DNA from: an uncultured Bacteroidota bacterium
Lineage (GTDB): Bacteria > Bacteroidota > Bacteroidia > B-17B0 > Aurantibacillaceae
DNA length: 64,000 bases
Direction: 5' to 3'
Assembly: GCA_937873155.1 (NCBI GenBank)
Contig: CALMVZ010000012.1
Span: forward strand, 248,001-312,000
Under the pieces are notes generated by a model. The model was not told the origin of the DNA, did not search any database, and saw only the letters and a list, made by a program, of their open reading frames with translations. Every line of letters begins with the position of its first letter. The stretch's first letter is position 1. The translations under genes and the position numbers were made by a program. This document shows, in pieces, positions 45,328-54,590 of this stretch.

Positions 45328-46784
45328 TGAAGGAATGGGCCAAACATATAGCAGTAATAGTTCTCCTGTTACCGCTTTTGTTCTTCAATATAAAAAACAC
45401 CCACGACTGGGGAGATGATTTTGCACAATATCTTCTTGAGGCAAAAAATATCACAGAAGGCAAGCCGGTTTCACAATCTGATTTTGTCGAGAATCCCAAT
45501 TATGTCCTTGGCCCTAATTGCTATCCCCCGGGATTTCCCATTCTTATTGCATTAACATCTTTCGAGGTCGGGAAACTAAATGTATTGTTATCATTTTTTT
45601 TACTATGTATAGGTTATTTTTCATTCCTGCTTTTCAATAAATGGTTCCATTTTCCGGCGGCACTGGCTATGTCGTTAGTGATCGCCTACAATCCTCTTTG
45701 CCTGCAATTTAAAAATGATATCGTTAGCGACCTTCCTTTTGCAGCGTTCTCACTTTTATTTTTTGTATTGTATCTCTCCGGCAATAAAAAGACCTGGATG
45801 CTTATACTCTGTGGTTTTGTGCTTGCCTTTGCTATTGAGATACGTGTTGTCGGCTGGGTCCTATTCATCGCTGTGATCGCTGAAACAGGTTACAAAATGG
45901 CTGTGAAATATTTCAAACACAAACAACATAAAATAGATTGGAATTACATTAAGCACGAGATCTGGATCGTAAGTTCCGCCCTGGTATTCTATGGTATCTT
46001 TTATCTGCTGTTTCCTGTGAAGGTCACTTACTATCCGAACCCCATCAAACAAACCTTATTTGAAACTATATCCATTAATGCTAATTACAATTACGCCACC
46101 TTAAAATATTTTTTTTCCTGTTTTGACGAAGGATTCCTTAATTTCCTTGTATCCTACGGAATAGTATTCACCGCGCTTATCGGTATGCTGATCTTTATCT
46201 TTAAACCCGATCAGCTTAAACCTACCATATTCCTTTTCTTTTTCATAGGGTATCTTAGCTCTGTTCTGATACACGATTACAGCAATTACGGTTTCCGTTT
46301 ACTTTTACCTGTGATTCCGCTTATATTATTTTTTGCGGCTTATGCTTTATTCATTATGCTCGCGATCGTCCCGTATAAACAATATATAGTTTTTTGTCTT
46401 AGTTTATTAGTGTTGTTCTGCTATAAGCAACATGCTATGCACGTTCTTAAATCGGGAAAAGATATTATCCCCGGTCCTTATACATTTGAAGCCAAGGCAG
46501 CACTTCTTTACATTCAAAATAATGTTCCGAAAGAAGCCGGGATCATGTTCGCTAAACCAAGAGCTTTGACCTATTTCACCGGTCATAAGACTTATGTTAA
46601 TACGGAGATGGCAACACAAAAAGTAATTAAAAGCGATATTGAAAAATATAAGCCGGATTACTTCCTTGTGGCATTCGACGCAACGGATGATTCTACAAAA
46701 AAATACTTCTCACAAAACCCTCCCGAATGGAAAATACAATATGCAACCGAGAAGTATGTGTTGTTGAAGCATGAGAGAAATTGA
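45327..46784 (+). CDS. GT39/PMT-like membrane glycosyltransferase
   Basis: 485 residues with about ten membrane helices. After the first helix comes DWGDDFAQYLLEAKNI, which fits the acidic catalytic loop of GT-C enzymes of the ArnT/PMT type, and then NCYPPGFPILIALTS. A soluble C-terminal ~90 residues includes GIMFAKPRALTYFTGHKTYV. It probably transfers a sugar from a polyprenyl carrier on the periplasmic side; substrate unknown. It starts with a TAATG overlap on the E1 gene, an odd partner for it. The palindrome array begins 20 bases after its stop. Confidence 0.8.
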   Translation: MKEWAKHIAVIVLLLPLLFFNIKNTHDWGDDFAQYLLEAKNITEGKPVSQSDFVENPNYVLGPNCYPPGFPILIALTSFEVGKLNVLLSFFLLCIGYFSFLLFNKWFHFPAALAMSLVIAYNPLCLQFKNDIVSDLPFAAFSLLFFVLYLSGNKKTWMLILCGFVLAFAIEIRVVGWVLFIAVIAETGYKMAVKYFKHKQHKIDWNYIKHEIWIVSSALVFYGIFYLLFPVKVTYYPNPIKQTLFETISINANYNYATLKYFFSCFDEGFLNFLVSYGIVFTALIGMLIFIFKPDQLKPTIFLFFFIGYLSSVLIHDYSNYGFRLLLPVIPLILFFAAYALFIMLAIVPYKQYIVFCLSLLVLFCYKQHAMHVLKSGKDIIPGPYTFEAKAALLYIQNNVPKEAGIMFAKPRALTYFTGHKTYVNTEMATQKVIKSDIEKYKPDYFLVAFDATDDSTKKYFSQNPPEWKIQYATEKYVLLKHERN

Positions 46785-46804
46785 TCATACAGCTTCAATC
46801 GGTT

Positions 46805-47474
46805 GAATCCCGATGGGATTCTTACTCTTTTATTTTGTTTTATTACCGATATTAAATCCCTACGGGATTTTAAATCTTTTTGTTAGCTTTTTACCGATGT
46901 TAAATCCCAATGGGATTTTTTTGTCTGTTGTTGTTTCTGTTACCTGCATTAAATCCCTACGGGATTTTAAATCTTTTTGTTCGCTTTTTACCGATGTTTA
47001 ATCCCTACGGGATTTTTGTCTGTTGTTTTCTGATACCAACATAATTCCTATGGGATTTGTCTGTTACTGTTTTCTGTTACCTACATTAAACCCCTACGGG
47101 ATTTTAAATCTTTTTTGTTCGCTTTTACCGATATAAAATCCCTATGGGATTTGTCTGTTATTGTTTTGATACCAACATAATTCCTATGGGATTTGTCTGT
47201 TACTGTTTTCTGTTACCGATATTAAATCCATACGGGATTTTTTTGTCTGTTGTATTTTTATTTTACCGATATTAAATCCTTACGGGATATTTGTCTATTA
47301 TTATTTTCTGATACCAACATAATTCCTATGGGATTTTAAATCTTTTTTGTTCGCTTTTTACCGATGCTTAATCCCTACGGGATTTAGAAACATTATGCTG
47401 CATTTTATCCCGTAGGGATTTAATATCGGTAACTGACCCCTATCGCTAAATACCTTAAAATCCCGTAGGGATTT
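46805..47474. repeat. Array of 15 ATCCC-TACGGGAT palindromes
   Basis: Fifteen copies of an AAATCCCTACGGGATTT-type palindrome are spaced about 35-65 bases apart. Spacers are not unique but come in two classes: TTACCGATATT before and TTAAATCTTTTTTGTTCGC after, or GATACCAACATA before and GTCTGTTA after. The last two copies (from about 47409) are inverted, with TAATATCGGTAAC on the other side. It fills nearly all of the 782-base gap between the GT39-like gene and fumC; no gene is seen there. Confidence 0.9.
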
Positions 47475-47566
47475 AACCAGTTGAGCGAAAGGACAGCCTC
47501 TATTTCACTAAGATAAAATACCAACAATAATCTCACAAACGCAATTATTTTGCTACATTTATCCCT

Positions 47567-48985
47567 ATGAACGCAACAACTTTAAATATGGACTACAGAA
47601 TAGAAAAAGACACTATGGGCGAGGTAAAAGTACCCGCTAACGTGTATTGGGGTGCACAAACAGAACGCAGCCGTAACAATTTTAAAATTGGTCCTGAGGC
47701 CAGCATGCCGAAGGAAGTCATTTACGCTTTTGGTTATTTGAAAAAAGCTGCCGCTTTAGCCAATCATGAATTAGGTGTATTAACTAAAGAGAAATGCGAC
47801 CTGATCTGCAAAGCCTGTGATGAGATCATCGCGCATAAATTGGATGACCAATTCCCATTGGTGATCTGGCAAACCGGTTCAGGAACACAAAGTAATATGA
47901 ATGCGAATGAAGTTATCGCTTACCGCGCTCATGTGATGAATGGCGGGAAATTAGCAGATGAACCAAAAGTCCTGCATCCGAATGACGATGTGAATAAATC
48001 ACAATCCAGTAACGATACTTATCCGACTGCCATGCATATCGCAGCTTACAAACAAGTTGTTGAGATCACTATTCCGGGAATGGAAAAGCTGCGTGACAGT
48101 TTACAAAAGAAAGTAAAACAGTTTGAAAATATAATTAAAACAGGACGTACGCATTTCATGGATGCTACTCCGCTTTCATTAGGACAAGAATTCAGCGGAT
48201 ACGTTCAGCAGATCAACATGAGTATCCGCGCGTTGAAAAATGCATTGGAAGCTGTGAAAGAGTTAGCATTAGGCGGAACTGCAGTTGGTACAGGATTGAA
48301 TACACCGAAAGGTTATGATGTTCTTGTAGCAAAGAAAATTGCTGAGTTAACTAAATTACCTTTTGTTACTGCACCAAATAAATTTGAAGCGCTTGCTGCA
48401 CACGATGCAATGGTTGAATTGAGCGGCGCTTTAAAACGCAGTGCTGTTGCTTTAATGAAGATCGCGAATGATATCCGTATGTTATCATCAGGACCACGTT
48501 GTGGAATTGGAGAAATTATTATTCCGGATAACGAACCTGGTTCTTCAATTATGCCGGGTAAAGTAAATCCTACACAACCCGAAGCATTGACAATGGTTTG
48601 CGCACAGGTTATCGGTAACGATGTTGCTGTAAGTGTTGGCGGCAGTATGGGACATTTTGAATTGAATGTGTTTAAACCATTGATCGCGGCTAACGTTTTA
48701 CAAAGCGCTCGTTTGATCGGTGATGCCTGCGTAAGCTTCACTGAAAAATGTGCTGATGGTATTGAAGCTAATTTACCTGAACTGAAAAAACATTTAGAGA
48801 ACTCTTTAATGTTAGTTACAGCATTGAATACACATATCGGTTATGAGAAAGCTGCTAAAATCGCAAAGACCGCACACAAAGGCAATAAAACCCTACGTGA
48901 AGCAGCTATTGAATTAGGTTACGTTACCAACGAGCAATTTGATCAGTGGGTACGGCCTGAGGATATGATAGGCAGCCTTAAATAA
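47567..48985 (+). CDS. fumC: Class II fumarate hydratase
   Basis: 472 residues with all class II fumarase motifs: GSGTQSNMN (104-112), [14 protein letters not shown] (137-150), [11 protein letters not shown] (192-202) and the signature [11 protein letters not shown] (325-335). It catalyses reversible hydration of fumarate to malate in the citric acid cycle and needs no iron-sulfur cluster. Start: ATG 47567 is used here, but a TACATTTA box at 47554-47561 would place the transcript start next to it, so ATG 47588 ([13 protein letters not shown]) may be the true start. A strong hairpin terminator follows the gene. Confidence 0.96.
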   Translation: MNATTLNMDYRIEKDTMGEVKVPANVYWGAQTERSRNNFKIGPEASMPKEVIYAFGYLKKAAALANHELGVLTKEKCDLICKACDEIIAHKLDDQFPLVIWQTGSGTQSNMNANEVIAYRAHVMNGGKLADEPKVLHPNDDVNKSQSSNDTYPTAMHIAAYKQVVEITIPGMEKLRDSLQKKVKQFENIIKTGRTHFMDATPLSLGQEFSGYVQQINMSIRALKNALEAVKELALGGTAVGTGLNTPKGYDVLVAKKIAELTKLPFVTAPNKFEALAAHDAMVELSGALKRSAVALMKIANDIRMLSSGPRCGIGEIIIPDNEPGSSIMPGKVNPTQPEALTMVCAQVIGNDVAVSVGGSMGHFELNVFKPLIAANVLQSARLIGDACVSFTEKCADGIEANLPELKKHLENSLMLVTALNTHIGYEKAAKIAKTAHKGNKTLREAAIELGYVTNEQFDQWVRPEDMIGSLK

Positions 48986-48998
48986 AATTTAAGGCGGT

Positions 48999-49037
48999 GT
49001 CATTGCAAGTCCTGAACTTGACGAAGGGCGTGGCAAT
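48999..49037. repeat. Short intergenic repeat-like element
   Basis: GTCATTGC...GGCAAT forms imperfect inverted ends around the hairpin CAAGTCCTGAACTTG. It resembles short dispersed elements of the CATTGC type, but no second copy was found in the window. Confidence 0.3.
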
Positions 49038-49056
49038 TTTATAGAAATAAAATTAA

Positions 49057-49082
49057 AGGGAGGCTGAAGCCTCCCTTTTTTT
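49057..49082 (+). terminator. Rho-independent terminator after fumC
   Basis: AGGGAGGCT pairs with AGCCTCCCT over nine bases, with a two-base loop, followed directly by a run of T. Placed 71 bases after the fumC stop. Confidence 0.9.
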
Positions 49083-49105
49083 ATGCGTGCTCCGAAATTG
49101 CCTGC

Positions 49106-49190
49106 AGGTATAAATACTCAGATTTATAGGTATAATCCAACTTTTAAAGGATCAGGATAAATTTATTTATCAACCTAGGTATTTATACCT
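49106..49190. promoter_or_regulatory. AGGTATAAATAC inverted repeats upstream of the outer-membrane-type gene
   Basis: AGGTATAAATAC (49106-49117) has an exact reverse complement at 49179-49190. The second copy lies in the palindrome AGGTATTTATACCT (49177-49190), and AGGTATAA recurs once between them. They lie 55-139 bases before ATG 49245 and may be an operator, though no regulator is encoded nearby. Confidence 0.3.
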
Positions 49191-49244
49191 ACGTGTATTA
49201 ATTTCTTTTTACATATAATTGACAAAACATTAAACCCCTTTCGT

Positions 49245-50618
49245 ATGAAAAAAGGAATATTATACCTTATTGCAATTCTTTTCACTGCACATTACATTTT
49301 TTCACAAGACACTATTCGTGTTGTTCCCGGAACTTCAACAATAAAATATCTTCAGAGAACACCAACAGGGCCAACTATCGAAAACCGGGAAATTCATATA
49401 AAACTTATGTACTGGAAAGGTAAAGATCCGGATTCAGTCAGGACAAACATAACGCCAACTTTCGTTATTACTAATTACGGAACTGTAGTTACGGCAACAA
49501 ACGTTACTAACCCAATTACAATCAATAAAAATGACGTAAGGGCAAAACATGATACACTGGAACTTACTATGTATTTTTCGATCAATGCAGTTACAAACCT
49601 GGATATGCCTGAATTTTTTGACATTAGACTTGCGGGAGCCGGCACTAATGTACATCGCGTAACAATTCAAAAAGACACCTCACGTTACAGAACAATTATT
49701 GTAACCGCTCCCCCGGTAAAAAAATACGTTGATACAAGTGATTGTATTACTTATCTTAATGGAGTAAATTTTGATTTTGACAAAAAAACGAATTCAAATT
49801 ATGTTGGCATTTTTAATGTGTTTTGTCCGGAATTAAAAAGCTGGCCTGGAGAAAGCAGAAAATTCAGATATGGATGGGGGTTCAATGTAGGTTTAATGAA
49901 AACCAATTATGCAAAGGCAGGCGACAGTATAAATAATACGAGTTATTTCTCTGAAAACACACTTCTGAATCCTTTAGATAGTGTAAAAAACGGAAAAAAA
50001 TATTTAAGACAATATAACAGACTGGACGGTGTTACAAAAAACACAACCTTCAGTGTTTTTGGCCAGCCAATGACGGGAGTATTTCTAGAAAATAAATTCA
50101 AATTACTTGTTCACGGCCACTTTGAATTTCTTGTCAGCAAATGGGTAACAACAAGTACAATAACAAATTTACAACAGGATACCGCGATTTTTAATGGTTC
50201 TGAAGATAAACCCACGGCTGTAAACAGGTTTGCAAAATCAACCTCTGACCCATTAATAACCGGCTCCACTATAACCTATTTAAGCTTGTACACGGGCTGG
50301 GGATTAACTTGTGTGATCAGCCCATGGAAAGGATCAACGGTCTTTGCACAATACAGTACCGGTAAGGTTGTGGATTTCGGTCAGTCAAAACCTTCAAATC
50401 AATCCATACCTGAAGATACAGAAAAAAATAAAGAATATGGCTTTTTCTTAACAAGGGCATCTATTAAACAAAGCCTGACAAGCAAGGTTGATGTTATTCT
50501 TGGGACTGAGATACGAGGCCTTTTTTCATTAAAGAACGGATATAGCAATGGTCCGGTTTATGCCTGCTACGCAGGTGTACTGATACAAACCGATGCCTTA
50601 AAAGACATTTTCAAGTAG
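49245..50618 (+). CDS. Secreted/outer-membrane-type hypothetical protein
   Basis: 457 residues with a signal peptide (MKKGILYLIAILFTAHYIFSQ). The N-terminal ~150 residues are beta-rich with DTIRVVPGTSTIKYL and TFVITNYGTVVTATN. The C-terminal ~300 residues show alternating aromatic/polar strands (YGWGFNVGLM, TYLSLYTGWGLTCVI, EYGFFLTRASIKQSL) expected of an outer-membrane barrel. No family was recognised. It is monocistronic: a hairpin terminator follows 29 bases after the stop, and palindromic sites lie upstream. Confidence 0.75.
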   Translation: MKKGILYLIAILFTAHYIFSQDTIRVVPGTSTIKYLQRTPTGPTIENREIHIKLMYWKGKDPDSVRTNITPTFVITNYGTVVTATNVTNPITINKNDVRAKHDTLELTMYFSINAVTNLDMPEFFDIRLAGAGTNVHRVTIQKDTSRYRTIIVTAPPVKKYVDTSDCITYLNGVNFDFDKKTNSNYVGIFNVFCPELKSWPGESRKFRYGWGFNVGLMKTNYAKAGDSINNTSYFSENTLLNPLDSVKNGKKYLRQYNRLDGVTKNTTFSVFGQPMTGVFLENKFKLLVHGHFEFLVSKWVTTSTITNLQQDTAIFNGSEDKPTAVNRFAKSTSDPLITGSTITYLSLYTGWGLTCVISPWKGSTVFAQYSTGKVVDFGQSKPSNQSIPEDTEKNKEYGFFLTRASIKQSLTSKVDVILGTEIRGLFSLKNGYSNGPVYACYAGVLIQTDALKDIFK

Positions 50619-50647
50619 GTTACTGATACTAATTTCAATTGCGATAC

Positions 50648-50675
50648 AAAAAAGGAAGTAAATGCTTCCTTTTTT
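50648..50675 (+). terminator. Rho-independent terminator
   Basis: AAAAAAGGAAG and CTTCCTTTTTT pair around a six-base loop. The A-tract/T-tract form could work in both directions, but only the plus-strand gene ends here. Confidence 0.8.
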
Positions 50676-50723
50676 GTAAGAAAAATATAACTTCAGCTGT
50701 ATTCCGTTTCTTACTTTTCCTTA

Positions 50724-51203
50724 ATGAAACGTCCTGAACAAGCTTTAGCGAATCTTTTAAAAGAGAAAGAACTTACCATTGCATTTGCCGAGAGTATGAC
50801 CTGCGGATTGCTTACTCACAAATTAGGGACTATCGCAGGAACTTCTGATGTTTTGACGGGAAGCGTTATTTGTTACCAATCGAAAGTAAAGACCGATGTT
50901 CTGCGAGTAAAAAAGACCATTATCAAAAAACATACACCTGAATCGCAGATCGTGACAGATCAGTTAGCGAAAGGTTTGAAAAAACTAATTAAAGCTGATG
51001 TCCACGCAGCTATTACAGGTTTAGCAGCCGAAGGAGCATCAGAAACAAAAACAAAACCGGTTGGAACTGTTTTCTATGCTTTTCTTTATAAAAAGAAATT
51101 GTACCGATCAAAAAAACGTTTTACAGGAAGCCCAATGCAAATCAAAGAAAAAGCTTGTGCGGAGTTTTTTAGGTTTCTATTGAAGGAAATTAAAATTTCT
51201 TGA
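50724..51203 (+). CDS. CinA C-terminal domain protein (nicotinamide-nucleotide amidase-like)
   Basis: 159 residues forming a single CinA/PncC domain: the nucleophile region FAESMTCGLLTHKLG (21-35), TGSVICYQSKVK, and a degenerate AAITGLAAEGAS in place of the usual ITG(V/I)AGP. This family removes the amide from nicotinamide mononucleotide and recycles NAD. The lost AGP stretch could weaken activity or change the substrate. No N-terminal CinA domain is fused. It is flanked by a terminator upstream and a 96-base gap downstream. Confidence 0.82.
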   Translation: MKRPEQALANLLKEKELTIAFAESMTCGLLTHKLGTIAGTSDVLTGSVICYQSKVKTDVLRVKKTIIKKHTPESQIVTDQLAKGLKKLIKADVHAAITGLAAEGASETKTKPVGTVFYAFLYKKKLYRSKKRFTGSPMQIKEKACAEFFRFLLKEIKIS

Positions 51204-51299
51204 ATTTTTATACCCAGATTGCAACCAATTATCTAAGATAAAGCCCCACTTATGCGTTTGAAGGTCAAGCATCGTTTTTTAGTCGTATTTTTATAAAAG

Positions 51300-53306
51300 A
51301 TGTTACTTAAAAAAATACTGCTTCTTTTTCTACTGCAACTTGGCTATTTAAATTTTTCTCAAACCTATTTTCAGAAATTCTTGCACAATACTGGAATGAT
51401 AGGGCAAATCTATGAAACCCCAGATAAAGGATATTTTTTAACAGGTTCATTAAGTCCATATCCAGACGGTTATATTTCTAAGGTAGATAGCAACTTCAAT
51501 ATTATATGGAGTAAATATTTTCAAGGGCGCGGATTAGGCGGTATATTGAAAGTTAAAAACGGAAGTTATTTCGCTACATTAGGTACTCAACTTGTTAAAT
51601 TTAATGATTCGGGTGTTTTCTCTATTGTTAAAACATATGATATAAAAACTTTTATGGGAGGATATTATATCAATATCGTTCAGACAGGCCCTAATAAATT
51701 AATTCTTGGTGGAAATGTTTTCGGAAATGGAAGTCCAAATGATTGGATGGTTACTGTAATAGATACCCTTGGTAATATTAATTGGGTAAAGCACTATGGC
51801 GGTTTCTCTGCTGACGACGGTGGATTTGTTGATGCTTTACCTAACGGAGAGATTTTAGTTTCGGGCGAACCTGAAAGCAATAATGATGGAACTTCTAATC
51901 AAAATTATGGTTTAATTAAATTAGACTCACTGGGGAATTATATTTGGGGGAAGGATTTTGGATCTGGAATGGGTGAATTCGGAATGAAAGCCAAATTAAC
52001 TTCAGACAGCAATATAACTTATATGGGATTCGGGTTAGATAGTTTTTCGATAAAACAATATGTTTTGGTTGCTAAGTTTAAACTTAACGGAAATATAGTA
52101 TGGATAAAAAAATACATATTTAAAACAGATGCCATGGCTCGCGACTTTGATGAAGATAGAAATGGTAATTTAATATTCACAGGCTCAATTAATGACGTTA
52201 CAAATAAATGTTTTGCTTTTTCAATTGACAAGAACGGGTTACCTCTCTGGGCCAAAACATATGGAGATACTGCATTAGGAGGTGCTGGATTAAGCATTAA
52301 ATTTGATAGCCGGAAAAATATTCTAATTGGAGGCATAAAGTCTTATCAAACTACATCTCAATATGGTTGCTTAATCAAGGCAGATGAAAACGGCAATACC
52401 TATTGTGCTGAAAAAAATTACACCTTTGTTGGCAATAACCCAAACTTCTTTTATGAAGTATTCGATTCATTAAAGCCAGTAACTGTTCTTACAATCGCAT
52501 CAACACTTACTTACAATCCTGTCAGTTTAGTTTTTTCCGATTATTGCTTACCACCAACAATTTCTTCTACTATAAATAGCCCAACCATTTGCATAGGTAG
52601 CTGTGCAGTTTTAAGCTCAAGCTTAAGTGGTGGAGTTTTTCCATTTTCTTATTCTTGGACACCTAACATCGGAGCGGGCCCAGGCCCGCACACTGTTTGC
52701 CCTAGTTCAAGCAGTCAATATACACTAACTATTTCCGATAAATTAAATCAAACATTTAGCTCTGTATCTACAATATCTGTTACTTCTATTACTGCTAGTT
52801 TAAATGTTAGCCCGTTAAGTGGAATAGCGCCCTTGCAAATAAATTTGAGTAATCAATCTATCAATGCTTCCAGTTATAGTTTAAATTTTGGTGATTCTAA
52901 TTCTTCTTCTTTTGTTCCAAACTACATTTATAATGATCCAGGAACTTATACTTTAAGTTTTATTGTATCAAATGCCTTTAATTGCTCTGATACATTAGAT
53001 TTTCTTATTACAGTAAAACGAAAATGTGATCTTACAAAAGACATTCCAAATGTTTTTACTCCCAATAATGATGGAATCAATGATATACTGAAATTCGATA
53101 CTTGTGAAGCTGAAAAGATTGATTGCAAGATATTTGACCGCTGGGGTTTATTGATCGCTGAAATTGATAAACCAAAAGGCTTTTGGGATGGACGTACAAT
53201 TAGCGGTCAAGAATGTAGCGAAGGAACTTACTTTTATGTTTTAAAAATCACTTTACCACAAGACGAAAATCATATTGTAAAAAGTTTTGTTCAATTGTTC
53301 AGATAA
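51300..53306 (+). CDS. T9SS cargo with propeller-like repeats, PKD domain and CHU_C domain
   Basis: 668 residues with a signal peptide ending NFSQ. Residues ~30-390 contain repeats with GNINWVKHYGGFSADDGGF and GEILVSG-type strands, probably a propeller. Two Ig/PKD-like units follow (SPTICIGSCAVLSSSLSGG; SPLSGIAPLQINLSNQSI, then DPGTYTLSFIVSNAFNC). The C-terminal ~85 residues are a CHU_C domain: VFTPNNDGINDILKF, IFDRWGLLIAEID, CSEGTYFYVLKI, FVQLFR. It should be exported by T9SS. Unlike the cargo at 28-31 kb, no PorP/SprF gene is beside it. It is AT-richer than adjacent genes. Confidence 0.88.
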   Translation: MLLKKILLLFLLQLGYLNFSQTYFQKFLHNTGMIGQIYETPDKGYFLTGSLSPYPDGYISKVDSNFNIIWSKYFQGRGLGGILKVKNGSYFATLGTQLVKFNDSGVFSIVKTYDIKTFMGGYYINIVQTGPNKLILGGNVFGNGSPNDWMVTVIDTLGNINWVKHYGGFSADDGGFVDALPNGEILVSGEPESNNDGTSNQNYGLIKLDSLGNYIWGKDFGSGMGEFGMKAKLTSDSNITYMGFGLDSFSIKQYVLVAKFKLNGNIVWIKKYIFKTDAMARDFDEDRNGNLIFTGSINDVTNKCFAFSIDKNGLPLWAKTYGDTALGGAGLSIKFDSRKNILIGGIKSYQTTSQYGCLIKADENGNTYCAEKNYTFVGNNPNFFYEVFDSLKPVTVLTIASTLTYNPVSLVFSDYCLPPTISSTINSPTICIGSCAVLSSSLSGGVFPFSYSWTPNIGAGPGPHTVCPSSSSQYTLTISDKLNQTFSSVSTISVTSITASLNVSPLSGIAPLQINLSNQSINASSYSLNFGDSNSSSFVPNYIYNDPGTYTLSFIVSNAFNCSDTLDFLITVKRKCDLTKDIPNVFTPNNDGINDILKFDTCEAEKIDCKIFDRWGLLIAEIDKPKGFWDGRTISGQECSEGTYFYVLKITLPQDENHIVKSFVQLFR

Positions 53307-53311
53307 TCCAT

Positions 53312-54559
53312 CTACTTCTTCCTCCTGCCAAATATCCCCGAAAGATACTTCTCATTAGGCATTAAAGAAGTCTGGATGCGTTTAGCGTAGCGGATACTAT
53401 CGAGAATATCCTTTTGCTTCTCCTCTACCAGTTGTTTTTCGTGGGCTAATTCTTTAGTACGTTCCTGCACTTTTGCTTCCAATACCTCGAGGGCTTTTTC
53501 CTGTGCTTCGGCTTTTTCTCTGGTGAGTACATTTATTTTATCTCCTAAAGCGAACGATAAGAAAGCATAGAATGAAATGAATCCTAAATTATCAGAGCGG
53601 AACACTGAAATATTGAACCGGAGATCAACTATATTCAATCCGTTCAATAAAACAATAGAAACACCGATGGTTAAAAATATACTGCCGATAACTAAAAAAC
53701 GGGAAGGTTTAAAACCTTTTCTCCAACTATATATACTAACGTAAAGCGAATATGCATACGCAATAATGAAGAGCGGGAAATAGATCAGGGGGGAATTAGG
53801 CACTACCAAACAAGGAACGCTGATCACTAGAGCCCAGATCAAAATAGTATTGTACTTATTTAATTTAGGGTGCCGTTCTTTCAGATTAATGAACCCTTTA
53901 ATAAATAATAAATGAAAAATAATAACCATGGAGGCTAAAGGATGAGAAACGCTTTTCCTGACCGGAAAGTATTTCAGCCATACAAATATCTCTTTGGAGA
54001 AAAAACCAAAATCAGAAATGATGATGCTATGCAGTTGAATAAGGAAAAATATGGAAAGCGAATAATATAAATAAGTGACATCCCTGATAGAAAAGAACAT
54101 CATCAGGTTATACATAAAGAACACCAATAAAATGCCGAGATACATTCCCCAGAAATAAGTGGGGGTTTCTTTTGCTTTTTCCGCTTTGTCGTTATTCAGT
54201 TTATCCCTGAATTTGTTTATAAAGAACGGCCAACGCGGATCAGCATGCAAACTTTCAAGATCCGAATCTGTCTCTGTTAAACCAAAATCAAGCCAATTGT
54301 ATTTTACGCATGAATCAAGGTTTCTGAAAGCTTCATCTTTATTTCCGGCAAGCGCATATGAACAGGCATTGTTATAGAATAACTCACCATCCAATATACC
54401 TGAAGCGATCACCCTTTCATATTGGCGCGACGAAAGCTCGTATTGTTTATCCTGGTATAACTTAAATGCGTAAGGAATAACCGAATCCACAAAGTTGTTT
54501 TGCGCCTTTATAAAAAAGGAACAGAATAACATGAAAATAAACAGTCTTTTGAATTTCAT
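53312..54559 (-). CDS. 7TM sensor-type membrane protein ending before an output domain
   Basis: From ATG 54559 (chosen for the signal sequence MKFKRLFIFMLFCSFFIKAQ) the protein has 415 residues. A short TPR-like periplasmic part with LFYNNACSYALAGNKDEAF is followed by about seven membrane helices (about 135-345) like the 7TMR-DISM sensor module, then a coiled coil with QERTKELAHEKQLVEEKQKD and DSIRYAKRIQTSLMPNEKYL. In relatives the last motif leads into a SpoIIE/PP2C phosphatase domain, as in the gene at 61618-63834. Here the chain stops after GIFGRRKK. It may act through a partner or be a decayed sensor. Confidence 0.78.
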   Translation of the reverse strand: MKFKRLFIFMLFCSFFIKAQNNFVDSVIPYAFKLYQDKQYELSSRQYERVIASGILDGELFYNNACSYALAGNKDEAFRNLDSCVKYNWLDFGLTETDSDLESLHADPRWPFFINKFRDKLNNDKAEKAKETPTYFWGMYLGILLVFFMYNLMMFFSIRDVTYLYYSLSIFFLIQLHSIIISDFGFFSKEIFVWLKYFPVRKSVSHPLASMVIIFHLLFIKGFINLKERHPKLNKYNTILIWALVISVPCLVVPNSPLIYFPLFIIAYAYSLYVSIYSWRKGFKPSRFLVIGSIFLTIGVSIVLLNGLNIVDLRFNISVFRSDNLGFISFYAFLSFALGDKINVLTREKAEAQEKALEVLEAKVQERTKELAHEKQLVEEKQKDILDSIRYAKRIQTSLMPNEKYLSGIFGRRKK

Positions 54560-54590
54560 CAGCTTGCTATGTAAATATAGCAATTTGAAC

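Noticed and set aside
46805-47474. CRISPR array
   Set aside because: Repeats are short palindromes of variable sequence, spacing varies, the spacers themselves recur in two classes, the last copies are inverted, and no cas gene is nearby.
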